In this document: positions 17,635 through 27,816 of the stretch, piece by piece
Layout of the letters: the number at the start of each line of letters is the position of its first letter
How positions within the stretch are numbered: position 1 is the stretch's first letter
NCBI GenBank assembly: GCA_036821485.1
Contig: DAISJM010000008.1
Coordinates: 1 to 64,000, forward strand
Length of the DNA: 64,000 bases
DNA from: DAISJM01 sp036821485
GTDB lineage: Bacteria; Verrucomicrobiota; Kiritimatiellia; CAIQIC01; JAGNIJ01
Direction of reading: 5' to 3'
The notes under the pieces: generated by a model
What the model saw: the letters and a program-made list of their open reading frames with translations, nothing else
The model's database searches: none
What the model was told of the DNA's origin: nothing
Translations under genes and position numbers: made by a program

Positions 17635-19422
17635 ATGGCTGAGAAACAGACGCTTGAACAGGAATTATCGGCATGGATTCGGGGCGCTTTTGCCTCGGTA
17701 TTTTCCGGCGCTGATCTGGGGCAATTGTCCCCCTCTGTTGTGCCCACGGCGGATGAATCTTTTGGCGACTACCAGTGCAATGCCTGCCTTGCTTTGGCCA
17801 AGCAATTGAAGCGACCACCTCGTGCCGTGGCGCAGGCGGTGGTGGATGGAGCAGGAGTTCCAGACTCGATCCAGAAGATCGAAATTGCGGGGCCGGGCTT
17901 TTTGAACTTCACCCTGAAGGCCGAATGGCTCGCCGAGCGCCTGGCGCGGATCCAGGAGGACGAGCGGTTGGGCACGCCGGCTGTCGGCACCGGACGCACG
18001 GTGGTCATTGACTACTCCAGTCCCAACGTGGCCAAGCCCATGCACATCGGCCACATCCGTTCTACGGTGATCGGCCATGCGTTGGACCGTATGCATCGTT
18101 TTCTGGGCTACCGGGTGATTGCGGACAATCACCTCGGCGACTGGGGCACCCAGTTCGGCATTCTGTTGCTGGGCTGGAAGCGGGATCGCAACGAAGACGC
18201 CTTGCAGACGGATCCGATTTCGGAGCTGGAGCGCATCTACAAGGCCACCAACGCGGCGTGCGATGCCGATCCGGCGCAACGGGAATTGGCCCGCCAGGAA
18301 TTGGTCAAGTTGCAGCAGGGCGATGCGGACAATTTGAAGATATGGGAGACCATGCAGCACCTCTCCCAGGCCCAGTTCAACGAGATCTATCAGCGACTCG
18401 GCGTGCGCTTCGATGTCACCTTGGGTGAGAGCTTCTATAATCCTCGTTTGTCCGGGGTGGTGGAGAGCCTGCTGTCGTCGGGCGTAGCGCGCGAAACGTT
18501 GGGTGCCATCGGGATCTTTTCCGACGGGAAGATACCCGACAAGGAGGACCCCTTCCGCATCAGCCGTGATGGCGAATGGGTGGACAATCCCTGCCTGGTC
18601 CGCAAGAGCGACGGCGGGTTCAACTATGCCACCACCGATCTGGCCACGTTGGACTATCGCATGGAGACGTGGGCCCCGGAGACCATTCTCTACGTGACGG
18701 ACGGCCGCCAGCAGTTGCATTTCCGCCAGATCTTTGCCGCGTTCCGGCGCTGGCGTCCCGAAGCCCGGGTCAACCTGGAGCATATCTGGTTCGGCACCAT
18801 TCTGGGGGCCGACGGGAAACCTTTCAAGACCCGCTCCGGGGATACGGTCAAGCTTCGCGAATTGCTCGACGAGGCGGAGGAGCGGGCGTACGCGCTGATG
18901 ACGGAGAAGAACCCCGAGGTCGACGAGAAGGTCCGGCGCGAGATCGCCCGAGCCGTCGGCGTGGGGGCCATCAAGTACGCCGACCTGATGTCCAACCGGC
19001 AAAATGACTACGTGTTCAGTTGGGACAAGATGTTGTCGCTCGACGGCAACACCGCCCCTTATCTTCAGTATGCTTGCGCCCGTATTTCCAGCGTCCGGGA
19101 CAAGTATCGCGAACTCTACCCGGACGGAGACCCGGAACGATGGCCGATCCGGTTGATGGAGCCCATCGAGCGGCGCCTGGCAATACGCCTGACCCGATTC
19201 CCGGACCTGGTGCAATCGGCGGCGCGTGCCTGCCGTCCCAATCTCCTGTGTGATTACCTGTTCGATCTGGCGCAGACCTACAGCAACTTCTACCAGAACG
19301 TCCCCTTCCTCAAAGCTGAGGAGGGCGTGAGGGAGAGCCGGGTGAGGCTGTGTAACCTCGTCGCAAAGACGTTGCGTTGCGGGCTGGCACTACTGGGCGT
19401 TGAGACCCCCCCGCGGATATGA
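17635..19422 (+). CDS. argS: Arginyl-tRNA synthetase
   Basis: 595-residue class I aminoacyl-tRNA synthetase that charges tRNA-Arg. It has an N-terminal Add-1-type domain (FGDYQCNACLALAKQLK), the HIGH signature at residues 137-140 within SSPNVAKPMHIGHIRST, DNHLGDWGTQFG, YATTDLATL, and the C-terminal anticodon-binding helices ending YSNFYQNVPF. GGGAGG precedes ATG 17635. It is divergent from the DUF2934 gene. Confidence 0.98.
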   Translation: MAEKQTLEQELSAWIRGAFASVFSGADLGQLSPSVVPTADESFGDYQCNACLALAKQLKRPPRAVAQAVVDGAGVPDSIQKIEIAGPGFLNFTLKAEWLAERLARIQEDERLGTPAVGTGRTVVIDYSSPNVAKPMHIGHIRSTVIGHALDRMHRFLGYRVIADNHLGDWGTQFGILLLGWKRDRNEDALQTDPISELERIYKATNAACDADPAQRELARQELVKLQQGDADNLKIWETMQHLSQAQFNEIYQRLGVRFDVTLGESFYNPRLSGVVESLLSSGVARETLGAIGIFSDGKIPDKEDPFRISRDGEWVDNPCLVRKSDGGFNYATTDLATLDYRMETWAPETILYVTDGRQQLHFRQIFAAFRRWRPEARVNLEHIWFGTILGADGKPFKTRSGDTVKLRELLDEAEERAYALMTEKNPEVDEKVRREIARAVGVGAIKYADLMSNRQNDYVFSWDKMLSLDGNTAPYLQYACARISSVRDKYRELYPDGDPERWPIRLMEPIERRLAIRLTRFPDLVQSAARACRPNLLCDYLFDLAQTYSNFYQNVPFLKAEEGVRESRVRLCNLVAKTLRCGLALLGVETPPRI

Positions 19423-19425
19423 GGT

Positions 19426-19704
19426 CTAGTCGTTGTCGCTTGGGCGGAGCATGTTCACGACGCTCAGGATGATCACGATGGCTCCGAAGAGAATGTAGCC
19501 GTAGAGGAAAGCCATCTGTTCTCTACCGAATGTCTCGTTGAGAAATATCCATCCCCAGCGATAGACGAAGAGGAAAGCCGTCAGCAGGCCGAGGCGTGTC
19601 GCCTTGAAGACCAGCGTGATGGTGAGGAGTACCATCAGGAGCATGAGTTCCAAGGTCGGTGTGGTGACCTGCGTCGTGCGCACAATGTGGAAGAATTCAT
19701 TCAT
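19426..19704 (-). CDS. Small hypothetical membrane protein
   Basis: 92 residues with three likely transmembrane segments (LMLLMVLLTITLVF, LLTAFLFVYRWGWIF, GYILFGAIVIILSVV). No family recognised. GAAAGGGG lies just upstream; ATG 19704 is chosen over 19710 for spacing. It ends four bases from the argS stop, tail-to-tail. Confidence 0.7.
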   Translation of the reverse strand: MNEFFHIVRTTQVTTPTLELMLLMVLLTITLVFKATRLGLLTAFLFVYRWGWIFLNETFGREQMAFLYGYILFGAIVIILSVVNMLRPSDND

Positions 19705-19763
19705 GGGCATCCCCTTTCCGTCACCCCTCTATCCTACCACGACGGCGAAGACGAGGATAGCTG

Positions 19764-21341
19764 TCACGTGTCGCTTTTCTCCGGTGCGCGGCTGTCGATG
19801 CCGCGCTCCAGTTCGCCGTGCTTCCGCAGTTCGCGTTTGAGAATCTTGCCCGCGGCATTTTTCGGGAGGTCGGCCATGAAGAAGACCTTGCGGGGTATCT
19901 CGTGCCGGCCGAGGCTCTCGCGACAAAATGCGCGCAGCTCGGTGGCCGTGGTCTCACATCCCGCCTTCAACGAGACGCAGGCCACGGCGATTTCGCCGTG
20001 CAGTTCGTCGGGTTCGCCGATGACGGCGGCCTCGCGCACGGCGGGATGCTGGTAGAGCCGTTCCTCAATGACGCGTGGGTACACGTTCATGCCGTTGACG
20101 ATGATCATGTCCTTCTTGCGGTCGACGATGCAGAAGTAGCCGTCGTCATCCTCGGTTCCGAGGTCACCCGTTCGGAACCATTCCTCGAAGAAAGACTTGG
20201 CCGTCTCCTCGGGCTGTTGCCAGTAGCCCTTCATGACGTTGGGTCCGCGCACGCAGATTTCGCCGATTTGTCCGTGTGGCAGTTCCCGGCCCTGTTCGTC
20301 GAGAATCCTCATCTGAACCCCGGGGATGGGCAGGCCAACGGAACCCGGCTTGCGGAGTCCGCCGATCGGGTTGACGCAGGTGACCGGCGAGCATTCGGTG
20401 GGGCCATCGCCCTCGTAGATGATCTTGCCGAAGCGCGCCTCGAACTGGCGCATGATTTCCACGGGCATGGCCGCCCCGCCGGAGATGGCGTGCCGAAGTG
20501 TCGCCAGCATGGATGTGCATTCGTCCGGCAGCCGGAGGAGCAGATTGTACATGCTGGGAACGCCCATGAAGATTGTTGCTCGATAGTGTTGAATCGCCCG
20601 GGCTGTGGCTTCCGGATCGAACTTCGGCAGGGGGACGATGGTGCAACCAAACAGCAGCGAACTCAGCATGGATGCCGTGGCTGCGAACGCGTGGAACATG
20701 GGCAGAACGACGAGGATAATGTCCTCTCCGGGCCGCAGCCCGAGCGCATGAACCACGCTCGTTGCATTGCTGACAAGATTGCGATGGGTGAGCATGGCGC
20801 CCTTCGGACGGCCGGTTGTACCGGAGGTGTAGAGGATCACCGCCAGCTCCGCTGGCGGATGGTTCGCGGTTTGCGGTTCATGGTTCAGGGTTTCGGAGAA
20901 CGGTGTGTCGCCCAAGGGATTCTTGTCGCCGATGCAAACCCTGAACCCCGAACCCTGAACCGGAAACCCGGCTGCCTGGACAGCCGGGGCAAACGCCTCG
21001 TGGTAGATCAACGCCTTGGCCCCGGCATCTTCGAGAATGAAACTGACCTCCTTCGGGTTGAGCAGCAGGTTGATTGGTACGACCACGGCATTGGCTTTGA
21101 GGATGCCGAAGTAGGCGATTGCGAAGGCATCGGAATTCATGCAGTAGAGGCCAACCCGGTCGCCGGTGCCGATGCCGCGAGCCGCGAGGAACGCAGCCAC
21201 GCGGTCGGTTAGGTTGTTGAAGTCGCCAAAGGTTACGGTGCGCTCCGCAAACAGAATAGCGGGGTGATGGGGCAGCCGGGCGGCGGTTTGACGGACCAAA
21301 TCGTGCAGTGTTGCGGCGCTGACATCGTCGACTGGCTCCAT
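19764..21341 (-). CDS. Long-chain acyl-CoA ligase (AMP-binding) with in-frame repeat insertion
   Basis: 525 residues of the ANL adenylating family. The P-loop is YTSGTTGRPKGAMLTHRNL (from residue 171), followed by GEGPTECSP-like YEGDGPTECSP, GEICVRGPNVMKGYW, the hinge FRTGDLGTEDDDGY, and the catalytic-lysine region IPRKVFFMADLPKNAAGKILKR (in two parts). It probably activates fatty acids with ATP and CoA. Residues ~127-162, just before the P-loop, are encoded by a GGTTCAGGG-type inverted repeat and look like inserted peptide. GGAGG lies upstream of ATG 21341. Confidence 0.9.
   Translation of the reverse strand: MEPVDDVSAATLHDLVRQTAARLPHHPAILFAERTVTFGDFNNLTDRVAAFLAARGIGTGDRVGLYCMNSDAFAIAYFGILKANAVVVPINLLLNPKEVSFILEDAGAKALIYHEAFAPAVQAAGFPVQGSGFRVCIGDKNPLGDTPFSETLNHEPQTANHPPAELAVILYTSGTTGRPKGAMLTHRNLVSNATSVVHALGLRPGEDIILVVLPMFHAFAATASMLSSLLFGCTIVPLPKFDPEATARAIQHYRATIFMGVPSMYNLLLRLPDECTSMLATLRHAISGGAAMPVEIMRQFEARFGKIIYEGDGPTECSPVTCVNPIGGLRKPGSVGLPIPGVQMRILDEQGRELPHGQIGEICVRGPNVMKGYWQQPEETAKSFFEEWFRTGDLGTEDDDGYFCIVDRKKDMIIVNGMNVYPRVIEERLYQHPAVREAAVIGEPDELHGEIAVACVSLKAGCETTATELRAFCRESLGRHEIPRKVFFMADLPKNAAGKILKRELRKHGELERGIDSRAPEKSDT
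20861..20969. repeat. GGTTCAGGG-type inverted repeat inside the acyl-CoA ligase gene
   Basis: Two arms built of GGTTC/CAGGGTTT-like words, 20861-20896 and 20936-20969, are arranged head to head. The core arms 20875-20893 and 20936-20954 pair at 17 of 19 positions with a 42-base loop. The reading frame stays open through the element. Similar degenerate words occur in noncoding DNA of environmental PVC genomes (recollection, not verified). Confidence 0.8.
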
Positions 21342-21362
21342 GGCAACCTCCGTGAGGCCGCG

Positions 21363-21391
21363 ATTCTAGGCAAAGCAATGTCTGGAAACAA
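21363..21391 (-). promoter_or_regulatory. Sigma-70-type promoter for the acyl-CoA ligase
   Basis: On the minus strand TTGTTT (21386-21391), a 17-base spacer and TAGAAT (21363-21368) lie about 22 bases before the start codon. Confidence 0.5.
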
Positions 21392-21543
21392 ATCGTATTA
21401 AATGGACCGAAATAGGCGGTTTCCGGGCAGAAGGGGCTTTGGCGGGGCTGTTTTCTTGACTTTACGCCCCGTTTTCGATAGGGGTAGGCCATCAAGGTGG
21501 TCAATTGTCCAGGGGCGTTCAGGGTGTTCTAAGAGGGTTTCCC

Positions 21544-24500
21544 ATGCAGCCACGTTTTTGTCAGAAATCGACAGTCGGGATCCTTGTTGCAACCGCTCTC
21601 ATAAGCCTTTTGCCCGCTGCGCGCGGTCAAAGTACGCCGGGTGCTTGGCATGAGGTCGGAGCTTTGAAGCGTGCCAAGGGCGGTGAATCCGCACGTGTCA
21701 GAGCCGTTGCGAAGGGCAAGGAGTCCATCGATCTGACCTACAGCATGCCGCGCGCATCTGTTCAGCGCGTCGACATTGACAAGGATCGCGTGTTGCTCGG
21801 CAACGCACCACTCTCCGGCGGAGCGGGTATGCCCCGGCTTCCCGTCATTCCCGCGCGCGTGCTGATTCCTGCCGGGTGCGAAGTCGATTCGATTCGCGTT
21901 GTGCAGGGTCGACAGATTCCGATCGACGGGAAGTTCAACGTCGAATGTGCCCAGCAGCCATTTCCGTTGGTGCCCGGCGTGAAGCCCAAGGCGACGATGC
22001 CTGATCGAAAAGTCTATGACTCAGACACGCCGTATCCGCCATCGCCGTACACGGTCGTGGGTGTGCAGAAGAAGCGGGGTGCTTCCGTTCTGTTGGTGAA
22101 TCTCAATCCGGTCGAATATCGTCCCGCGAGCGCGCGGCTGTCGTACCGGGAATCCATGTCGCTTGAGGTGAAGTTCCGGCCCGCGAAGGAGAGAGGGAAG
22201 ATCAAGTTTCGTGATTCGTCCCTTGGGTCGCTGACCGAAGGCGTGGACAATCCCGAAGCGATTGAAACCTACGAAGAGCCTGTTGCGCAGGATGGCGGCG
22301 TCGCACCGCTGGGGCTGTGCAATCCGGCTGACCACTACGAATACGTGGTTGTCACCAGCGAGCAGATGAAGAACGCCTGCACCGATTACTCGCTGACGAA
22401 CCTCGTGGCGCACCGGCAGGCGCAGGGCATTCCCTCGATCCTGGTGACGGTGGAGAACATTTACACGAACTACTCCGGCGTGGACAACGCCGAGAAGCTT
22501 CGCAACTTCATCATCGATGCCTACAACAACTGGGAGACCGAGTACGTGCTGTTGGGTGGGGATACCGGGGTGGTTCCGATGCGCAAGCTCTGGTGCGTGG
22601 CCTGGGGGGGCAGCAGCTACCAAGACCACATACCGAGCGACCTCTATTACCAGTGCCTCGACGGCAACTACAATTCCGACAATGACACGTACTGGGGCGA
22701 GACAACGGACGGTCCGGGTGGCTCGGATGTGGACTTGATGGCCGAAGTCTACGTCGGCCGTGCCTCGGCCGAGACGACGAACGAGATGGCGAATTTCGTC
22801 TACAAGACGCTCGCGTACGAGACCGCCCCGGAGGCGACGGAATACCTGCGCAGCGCGCTGATGTGTGGCGAGTACCTCGGATTCGGCGGAATTTCCGATT
22901 ACGCGACGGCCACAATGGAGGAAATCCGGTGGGGCGCCAACACCAACGGCTACGCGACGGAAGGCTTTGCCTCCTGTGAACTGTTCGAGGTCGGCACGCT
23001 CTACGACAGCCCGACCTATACCTGGGCGAAGAGCAATCTTGTCCAAATCATAAACTCGGGTGAGTACAGCATCATCAACCATCTCGGCCACGCGAACTAC
23101 AACTACGTGATGAAGTTCTACAACGCTGACGCGGATGGGTTGACGAATCGCAACGTGATGTTTGCCTATTCGCAGGGCTGTATCCCGGGCAATTTCGAGT
23201 CGGACTGCGTGGCCGAGCACCTGACCACGTCCACCCGATTCGGCATGTATGCGGTTGTGTTCAATTCGCGTTATGGCTGGGGCATGAACTATTCGACCGA
23301 CGGTCCCAGTCAGCGCTTTGATCGCGAGTTCTGGGATGCGTACTTCGGCGAGAAGATCATCGAGATCGGCGCCATGAATGCCGACAGCCACGAGGACAAT
23401 CTCTGGGATATAAACGGCGAGTGCATCCGCTGGTGTTTCTACGAGAGCAATCTCTTTGGCGACCCTCGGACGCCGATGCGGGGCCAGTTCCTCAACGACT
23501 CCCTGGCGCTAACGCCGGCCGTTGGGTTCAGTTCGGCCGGCGGGTTGGGCGGCCCCTTCAATCCGGTATCGAAGACCTACCTGATCCAGAATACGTCCAC
23601 GAATCTTGGACTCAGTTGGGGCGCCTCCTGCGCGTCGAACTGGATATCCATCTCGCCGACTGGCGGCGTATTGGCGGCAGGCGGACGGACCTCCTTCGTG
23701 GTGTCTGTCAACGCGAACGCGAACGTGTTGGGCGAAAGGCGCTACTACGCGACGCTGGCGTTCACGAATCGGACGAACGGCAAGGGCTCGTGCGCCCGCG
23801 GCATCGACCTCCTGGTCAACAACGCACCGCGCATAACCAACTCCTCCATCCAGGCTGGCAGTGTCCACCCGGCGGGCACCTTGGTATACACGGCCTACTT
23901 CAACGACCGCATGCAGCGTGCGACGATGGACAGTTCCGATTTCGCGCTGACGGGGAGTGTGGGCGGTGTCTATACGCCCGCAGCGTGGAACTACGATACC
24001 AACCGGATGACCCTGACGCTGAACTACTACCAGAGCCTGCCCGAGGACACGTATACGCTGACCCTGTACAGCGGCGACGGGCGCCTCGAGGATGTGGAAG
24101 GTCTGAATCTGGACGGCGAGGCGACGGCGTGGCCGATCCCGCCGAATGTTTCCGGCGACGGTGAAGAGGGCGGAGATTTCTCCTTCAGCTTCTTTCTCGA
24201 CGCGGGCACGGTGGCCTATCCCACGCCACTCAAGGCAAAGAAGCCGGCCGGCAGTTTGATCTACGATCCGTCGGTCACCGCATGGATACAACCTGCGGGA
24301 GATACGGATCGTTTCACGCTGTCGCTCGACAGCAACCAGACGCTGACCATCATGGTTGATCCCTCGGAGTCGACCTTCCGTCCGCGCGTGGATCTCCTGG
24401 GTCCGACCGGCGCGAGACTGGGCGGTGCGACCAGTGTGACGGCGGGTGCCTGTGCCCTCCTTCAGTCCGCTGCGATCACGACGCCCGGCATCTACACGTT

Positions 24501-27500
24501 CGAAGTGGGTGGTGTGGGTGTGAGCACGGGCCGCTACACGGCACAGGTTGTGCTGAACTCCGCACTTGAAGAAGAGATGTGCGATGGCGCGGTCAACGAC
24601 ACATTGGCGACGGCGCAACGCCTCACCAACAGTTTCATCACGCTTGAAGGTCGTGCCGCGCGAGGTGCGGTGATGGGCCGGACGGCATCGGGGCAGTCCG
24701 ATTACTACGCCTTCCAGTTACAGTCGAACGACGTGATCACGCTGGCTGCTACGGCGCTGGTGGGTGATGAGCCCGGGCTGGAACTCTACAGCCCGGCGGG
24801 CGCGCTGATCTCCTCCGGCGTGACGGGCTTCGAGAACGTATCGCGCGCGATCCAGAACTATCGCGCCACGGTGGGCGGTTGGTATGGTGCGCGCATTACC
24901 GGGGTGGGGGGCGATTACAGTTTGGTGGTCACGCGCAACGCGAGCTTTGACCTCGAGGTGAACAGCGCCCTGACCAACGCACAGGATATCTCCGCAACGG
25001 CCATCCTGCTGGGGGCGGTCGCCGCGTCATCCGTGGCGATCACCGATGAACTGGAGCCTAACGATGACGGACTCGTGGGCTGTACGACCAACGATCTAAA
25101 GTTGGCCAACGACTGGTCCGGCGCCTTTGTCGCGGTCAGCAGCACGACCTATCGGGCCCAGATCAGCGGGAAGATCAGCGCGGGATACGATGTGGACTGG
25201 GACTTCTTCAGGGTCAGCGCGGGCCCGGGTGACTCCATCACCATCATGGAGAATGGGGTCAGTCTGAGTGATCCCTACATCCACCTGTACGACCGGAACG
25301 GTTTGAGGCTGGCCTATGACGACGACAGTGGCGATGGGCTCAACTCGCGCCTGACGTTCACCAACTTCGCCTATCGCGGTGACTATTATGTGGTGGGTGA
25401 TTCCTACGGCGGGGGGACCGGTACGTATACCTTGATCAGCTATCTGACGACGCCTGTGCCACCTGTGCGAGCGGATGACGACTTCGTCAAGGTGAGTGCG
25501 GTCGCCGGCGATAGCCTTGTCATCCGGACCACGACGCCGGGCGACGGGACGAACGAGTTTGTAAACACGCTTGATCCGGCCTTGGAATTATACAGCTTGT
25601 CCGGTGTGTTGCTGGCGGCGGACGACAACGGCGCGGCGGATCACCGGAATGCGCTTCTTCGTTATAACGTGGCATCCTCGGGTGTCTACGTGGTGCGCGT
25701 ACTGTCCAGCAGCGGTACGGGAGAGTACACGGTGGGACTGCCGAGGAGATTGGGTCCGCTGCAGGTCTTGTTCCGCGATCCCGAGTCCGTGGCGCGAGAG
25801 AACGATGGAACCGTGGTGCTGCCGGTTATCCTGACGGCGACCACCTCGGCCACCGTGCAGGTGAGCTACTCCGTGGTCGGGGGCACAGCATCCGCCGGGG
25901 CAGATTATGTCGCCGGCAGCGGAACCCTGACCTTCCAGCCCGGTCAGATTTCCACGGGCATCACGGTGACGCTGCTCAACGACGCGCTGGATGAAGGAAC
26001 GGAGACCTTCAGCATCAGACTGTCCAATCCGGTGAACGCGCAGTTGGGTGAATACCCGACGAACCGCTGCGTGATTGTGGATGACGAGCGGCCGCTGAAG
26101 GTTTCGTTCGACACGGCCTACCAGGAGGTTACCGAGACCGCCACGAATGCCGTTATCCGGTTATTGCGGTCGGGCGGATTGGATGGCCAGATCACGGTGG
26201 ATATTGCCACGGTCGACGGCACGGCCAAGGCAGGCGATGACTATAAAGCGGTGACGGGCACGGTGGTGATGGCCGACGGCTTGCTGACGGCGACGGTGGC
26301 CATACCCGTGGAGCAGGACACGCTCGACGAAGTGGATGAGTCTTTCAGCGTAACATTGAGTCGTCCATCAGCAGGCGTGACGCTGGGGGTGCCGGCCACC
26401 ACGACGGTGACGATCCTCGACTTCAAGATGCCGCGCACCAACATGCTCTCCAACGCCAACTTCGAGTTGGGGATAAGTGGTGGTTGGCAGGGCATCTCGC
26501 AGGTGGGCAGTGCCGACTGGGCCGCGCTGGCGGGTGCCAGCGGTGTTTATATTGCCGGGTGGAACGGATACAGCTACGGCGCCATCTCCCAGAAGGTAAA
26601 TGCAGCGCGCGGAACGTACACCTTTGCCATTTGGGCCAGACGCGAGGAGGGTTACAACACCCGAGAGACGCAACTCCGGCTCGAGTGGTTGGATGCGTCG
26701 GGCGTCCAAGTATGTTCACCCACTATCGCGGACGGGAGCCGGCTTCCTGCCGACGGCGGATGGCATCATCTGTACGTGACGGGTAAGTGCACGAACTCCA
26801 ACATCGCCGCTGTGCGTGGGGTGTTCTACTCGGCCTTTGGCATCAAGTTGTCGGACCGCTGCAGTCTGATGATCGACAATGCTTCATTGTATCCCGGCGT
26901 CTACACGGGAGTGTACGCCGTGGCCAACGGAGGTTTCGAGGTGGGCGAAGGCAATGAATGGAGGGGCAGTTCGTGGTATGCCTTGCCGGAGCGTGTCGGC
27001 AACGGTCGCGAAAGCTGGGCCGGTCATTCTGCGGATTGGGGCATGGCGTTGTATGGATGGGACGCTTCGTCCAACGACTTCACTTCGCGTATTGCGCAGA
27101 ACCTGACGCCCGGCGGTGGTACACACACCTTCTCCGTGTGGATGAAGCGTGAGTCGAACTTCCTGCTCACCAGCGCCGACCTGGTGGTGGAGTGGTATGA
27201 CGCCAGCTTCACCAACAAGGTGCAGGCCGACAGTGTCAGTTCCTGCGCGGTACCGGCGGATAACACATGGCATCAATATCAGGTCACGGGCACCTGCGAG
27301 TCGACCAACCTGTTCGAAGTTCGCTTGTCTCTCCTGGCCCGATATCAGCAGAACACGAACAACGTGGGGAATCGCGCGATGGTGATGGACGATGCGCTGT
27401 TCTATCGCGGGGCAACCGACACGGATCAGGACGGGTTGCCCGACGAGTGGGAATCGACCTACTTCACCAACTCGCTGCTGGCACAACCCGGTCTGGATGC

Positions 27501-27792
27501 GGATGGCGACGGTGCGAACAACTACCAGGAGTACCTCGCGGACACCTGCCCGACCAACGTGGGATCCTGCTTCGATGCCGCATTGGACGGCGGGGCCGGC
27601 GCGGGCAACGACATCGCGTTCTATGGCTCGGCCAATCGCGTTTACACGCTGCTCTTCACCACGAATCTATTCCCCGTGCCCGCGTGGCGCACGGTGCAGA
27701 CCGGGATTCGGGGCCAGGGCGGGGAGACGCACATCCAGCACAGCACGGGCGCAGGCATCGGATACTACCGATTGAAGGTGGATCTGCCCTGA
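21544..27792 (+). CDS. Giant secreted gingipain-like (peptidase C25) multidomain protein
   Basis: 2082 residues with a signal peptide (VGILVATALISLLPAARG). A propeptide-like region (~30-260) is followed by a C25 caspase-fold peptidase (~270-640) with His516 in NHLGHAN and Cys546 in SQGCIPG, the expected catalytic dyad. Next come a BACON/Ig-like pair (~645-850), four pre-peptidase C-terminal-like beta domains (~890-1400), two Calx-beta domains (~1405-1629, GTASAGADY and GTAKAGDDY), two carbohydrate-binding-like modules starting NANFELG and NGGFEVG (~1630-1955), Ca-binding DTDQDGLPDEWE and DADGDGANNYQEY, and a short C-terminal beta tail. It is probably extracellular or surface bound. ATG 21544 follows AAGAGGG. 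Confidence 0.9.
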   Translation: MQPRFCQKSTVGILVATALISLLPAARGQSTPGAWHEVGALKRAKGGESARVRAVAKGKESIDLTYSMPRASVQRVDIDKDRVLLGNAPLSGGAGMPRLPVIPARVLIPAGCEVDSIRVVQGRQIPIDGKFNVECAQQPFPLVPGVKPKATMPDRKVYDSDTPYPPSPYTVVGVQKKRGASVLLVNLNPVEYRPASARLSYRESMSLEVKFRPAKERGKIKFRDSSLGSLTEGVDNPEAIETYEEPVAQDGGVAPLGLCNPADHYEYVVVTSEQMKNACTDYSLTNLVAHRQAQGIPSILVTVENIYTNYSGVDNAEKLRNFIIDAYNNWETEYVLLGGDTGVVPMRKLWCVAWGGSSYQDHIPSDLYYQCLDGNYNSDNDTYWGETTDGPGGSDVDLMAEVYVGRASAETTNEMANFVYKTLAYETAPEATEYLRSALMCGEYLGFGGISDYATATMEEIRWGANTNGYATEGFASCELFEVGTLYDSPTYTWAKSNLVQIINSGEYSIINHLGHANYNYVMKFYNADADGLTNRNVMFAYSQGCIPGNFESDCVAEHLTTSTRFGMYAVVFNSRYGWGMNYSTDGPSQRFDREFWDAYFGEKIIEIGAMNADSHEDNLWDINGECIRWCFYESNLFGDPRTPMRGQFLNDSLALTPAVGFSSAGGLGGPFNPVSKTYLIQNTSTNLGLSWGASCASNWISISPTGGVLAAGGRTSFVVSVNANANVLGERRYYATLAFTNRTNGKGSCARGIDLLVNNAPRITNSSIQAGSVHPAGTLVYTAYFNDRMQRATMDSSDFALTGSVGGVYTPAAWNYDTNRMTLTLNYYQSLPEDTYTLTLYSGDGRLEDVEGLNLDGEATAWPIPPNVSGDGEEGGDFSFSFFLDAGTVAYPTPLKAKKPAGSLIYDPSVTAWIQPAGDTDRFTLSLDSNQTLTIMVDPSESTFRPRVDLLGPTGARLGGATSVTAGACALLQSAAITTPGIYTFEVGGVGVSTGRYTAQVVLNSALEEEMCDGAVNDTLATAQRLTNSFITLEGRAARGAVMGRTASGQSDYYAFQLQSNDVITLAATALVGDEPGLELYSPAGALISSGVTGFENVSRAIQNYRATVGGWYGARITGVGGDYSLVVTRNASFDLEVNSALTNAQDISATAILLGAVAASSVAITDELEPNDDGLVGCTTNDLKLANDWSGAFVAVSSTTYRAQISGKISAGYDVDWDFFRVSAGPGDSITIMENGVSLSDPYIHLYDRNGLRLAYDDDSGDGLNSRLTFTNFAYRGDYYVVGDSYGGGTGTYTLISYLTTPVPPVRADDDFVKVSAVAGDSLVIRTTTPGDGTNEFVNTLDPALELYSLSGVLLAADDNGAADHRNALLRYNVASSGVYVVRVLSSSGTGEYTVGLPRRLGPLQVLFRDPESVARENDGTVVLPVILTATTSATVQVSYSVVGGTASAGADYVAGSGTLTFQPGQISTGITVTLLNDALDEGTETFSIRLSNPVNAQLGEYPTNRCVIVDDERPLKVSFDTAYQEVTETATNAVIRLLRSGGLDGQITVDIATVDGTAKAGDDYKAVTGTVVMADGLLTATVAIPVEQDTLDEVDESFSVTLSRPSAGVTLGVPATTTVTILDFKMPRTNMLSNANFELGISGGWQGISQVGSADWAALAGASGVYIAGWNGYSYGAISQKVNAARGTYTFAIWARREEGYNTRETQLRLEWLDASGVQVCSPTIADGSRLPADGGWHHLYVTGKCTNSNIAAVRGVFYSAFGIKLSDRCSLMIDNASLYPGVYTGVYAVANGGFEVGEGNEWRGSSWYALPERVGNGRESWAGHSADWGMALYGWDASSNDFTSRIAQNLTPGGGTHTFSVWMKRESNFLLTSADLVVEWYDASFTNKVQADSVSSCAVPADNTWHQYQVTGTCESTNLFEVRLSLLARYQQNTNNVGNRAMVMDDALFYRGATDTDQDGLPDEWESTYFTNSLLAQPGLDADGDGANNYQEYLADTCPTNVGSCFDAALDGGAGAGNDIAFYGSANRVYTLLFTTNLFPVPAWRTVQTGIRGQGGETHIQHSTGAGIGYYRLKVDLP

Positions 27793-27816
27793 CGAGTTGT
27801 TTGCTGCAGCCGGCGT

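Noticed and set aside
21456..21484. TTGACT with TAGGGG as promoter of the C25 gene
   Set aside because: The -35 box is good but the -10 box is poor; not listed as a feature.
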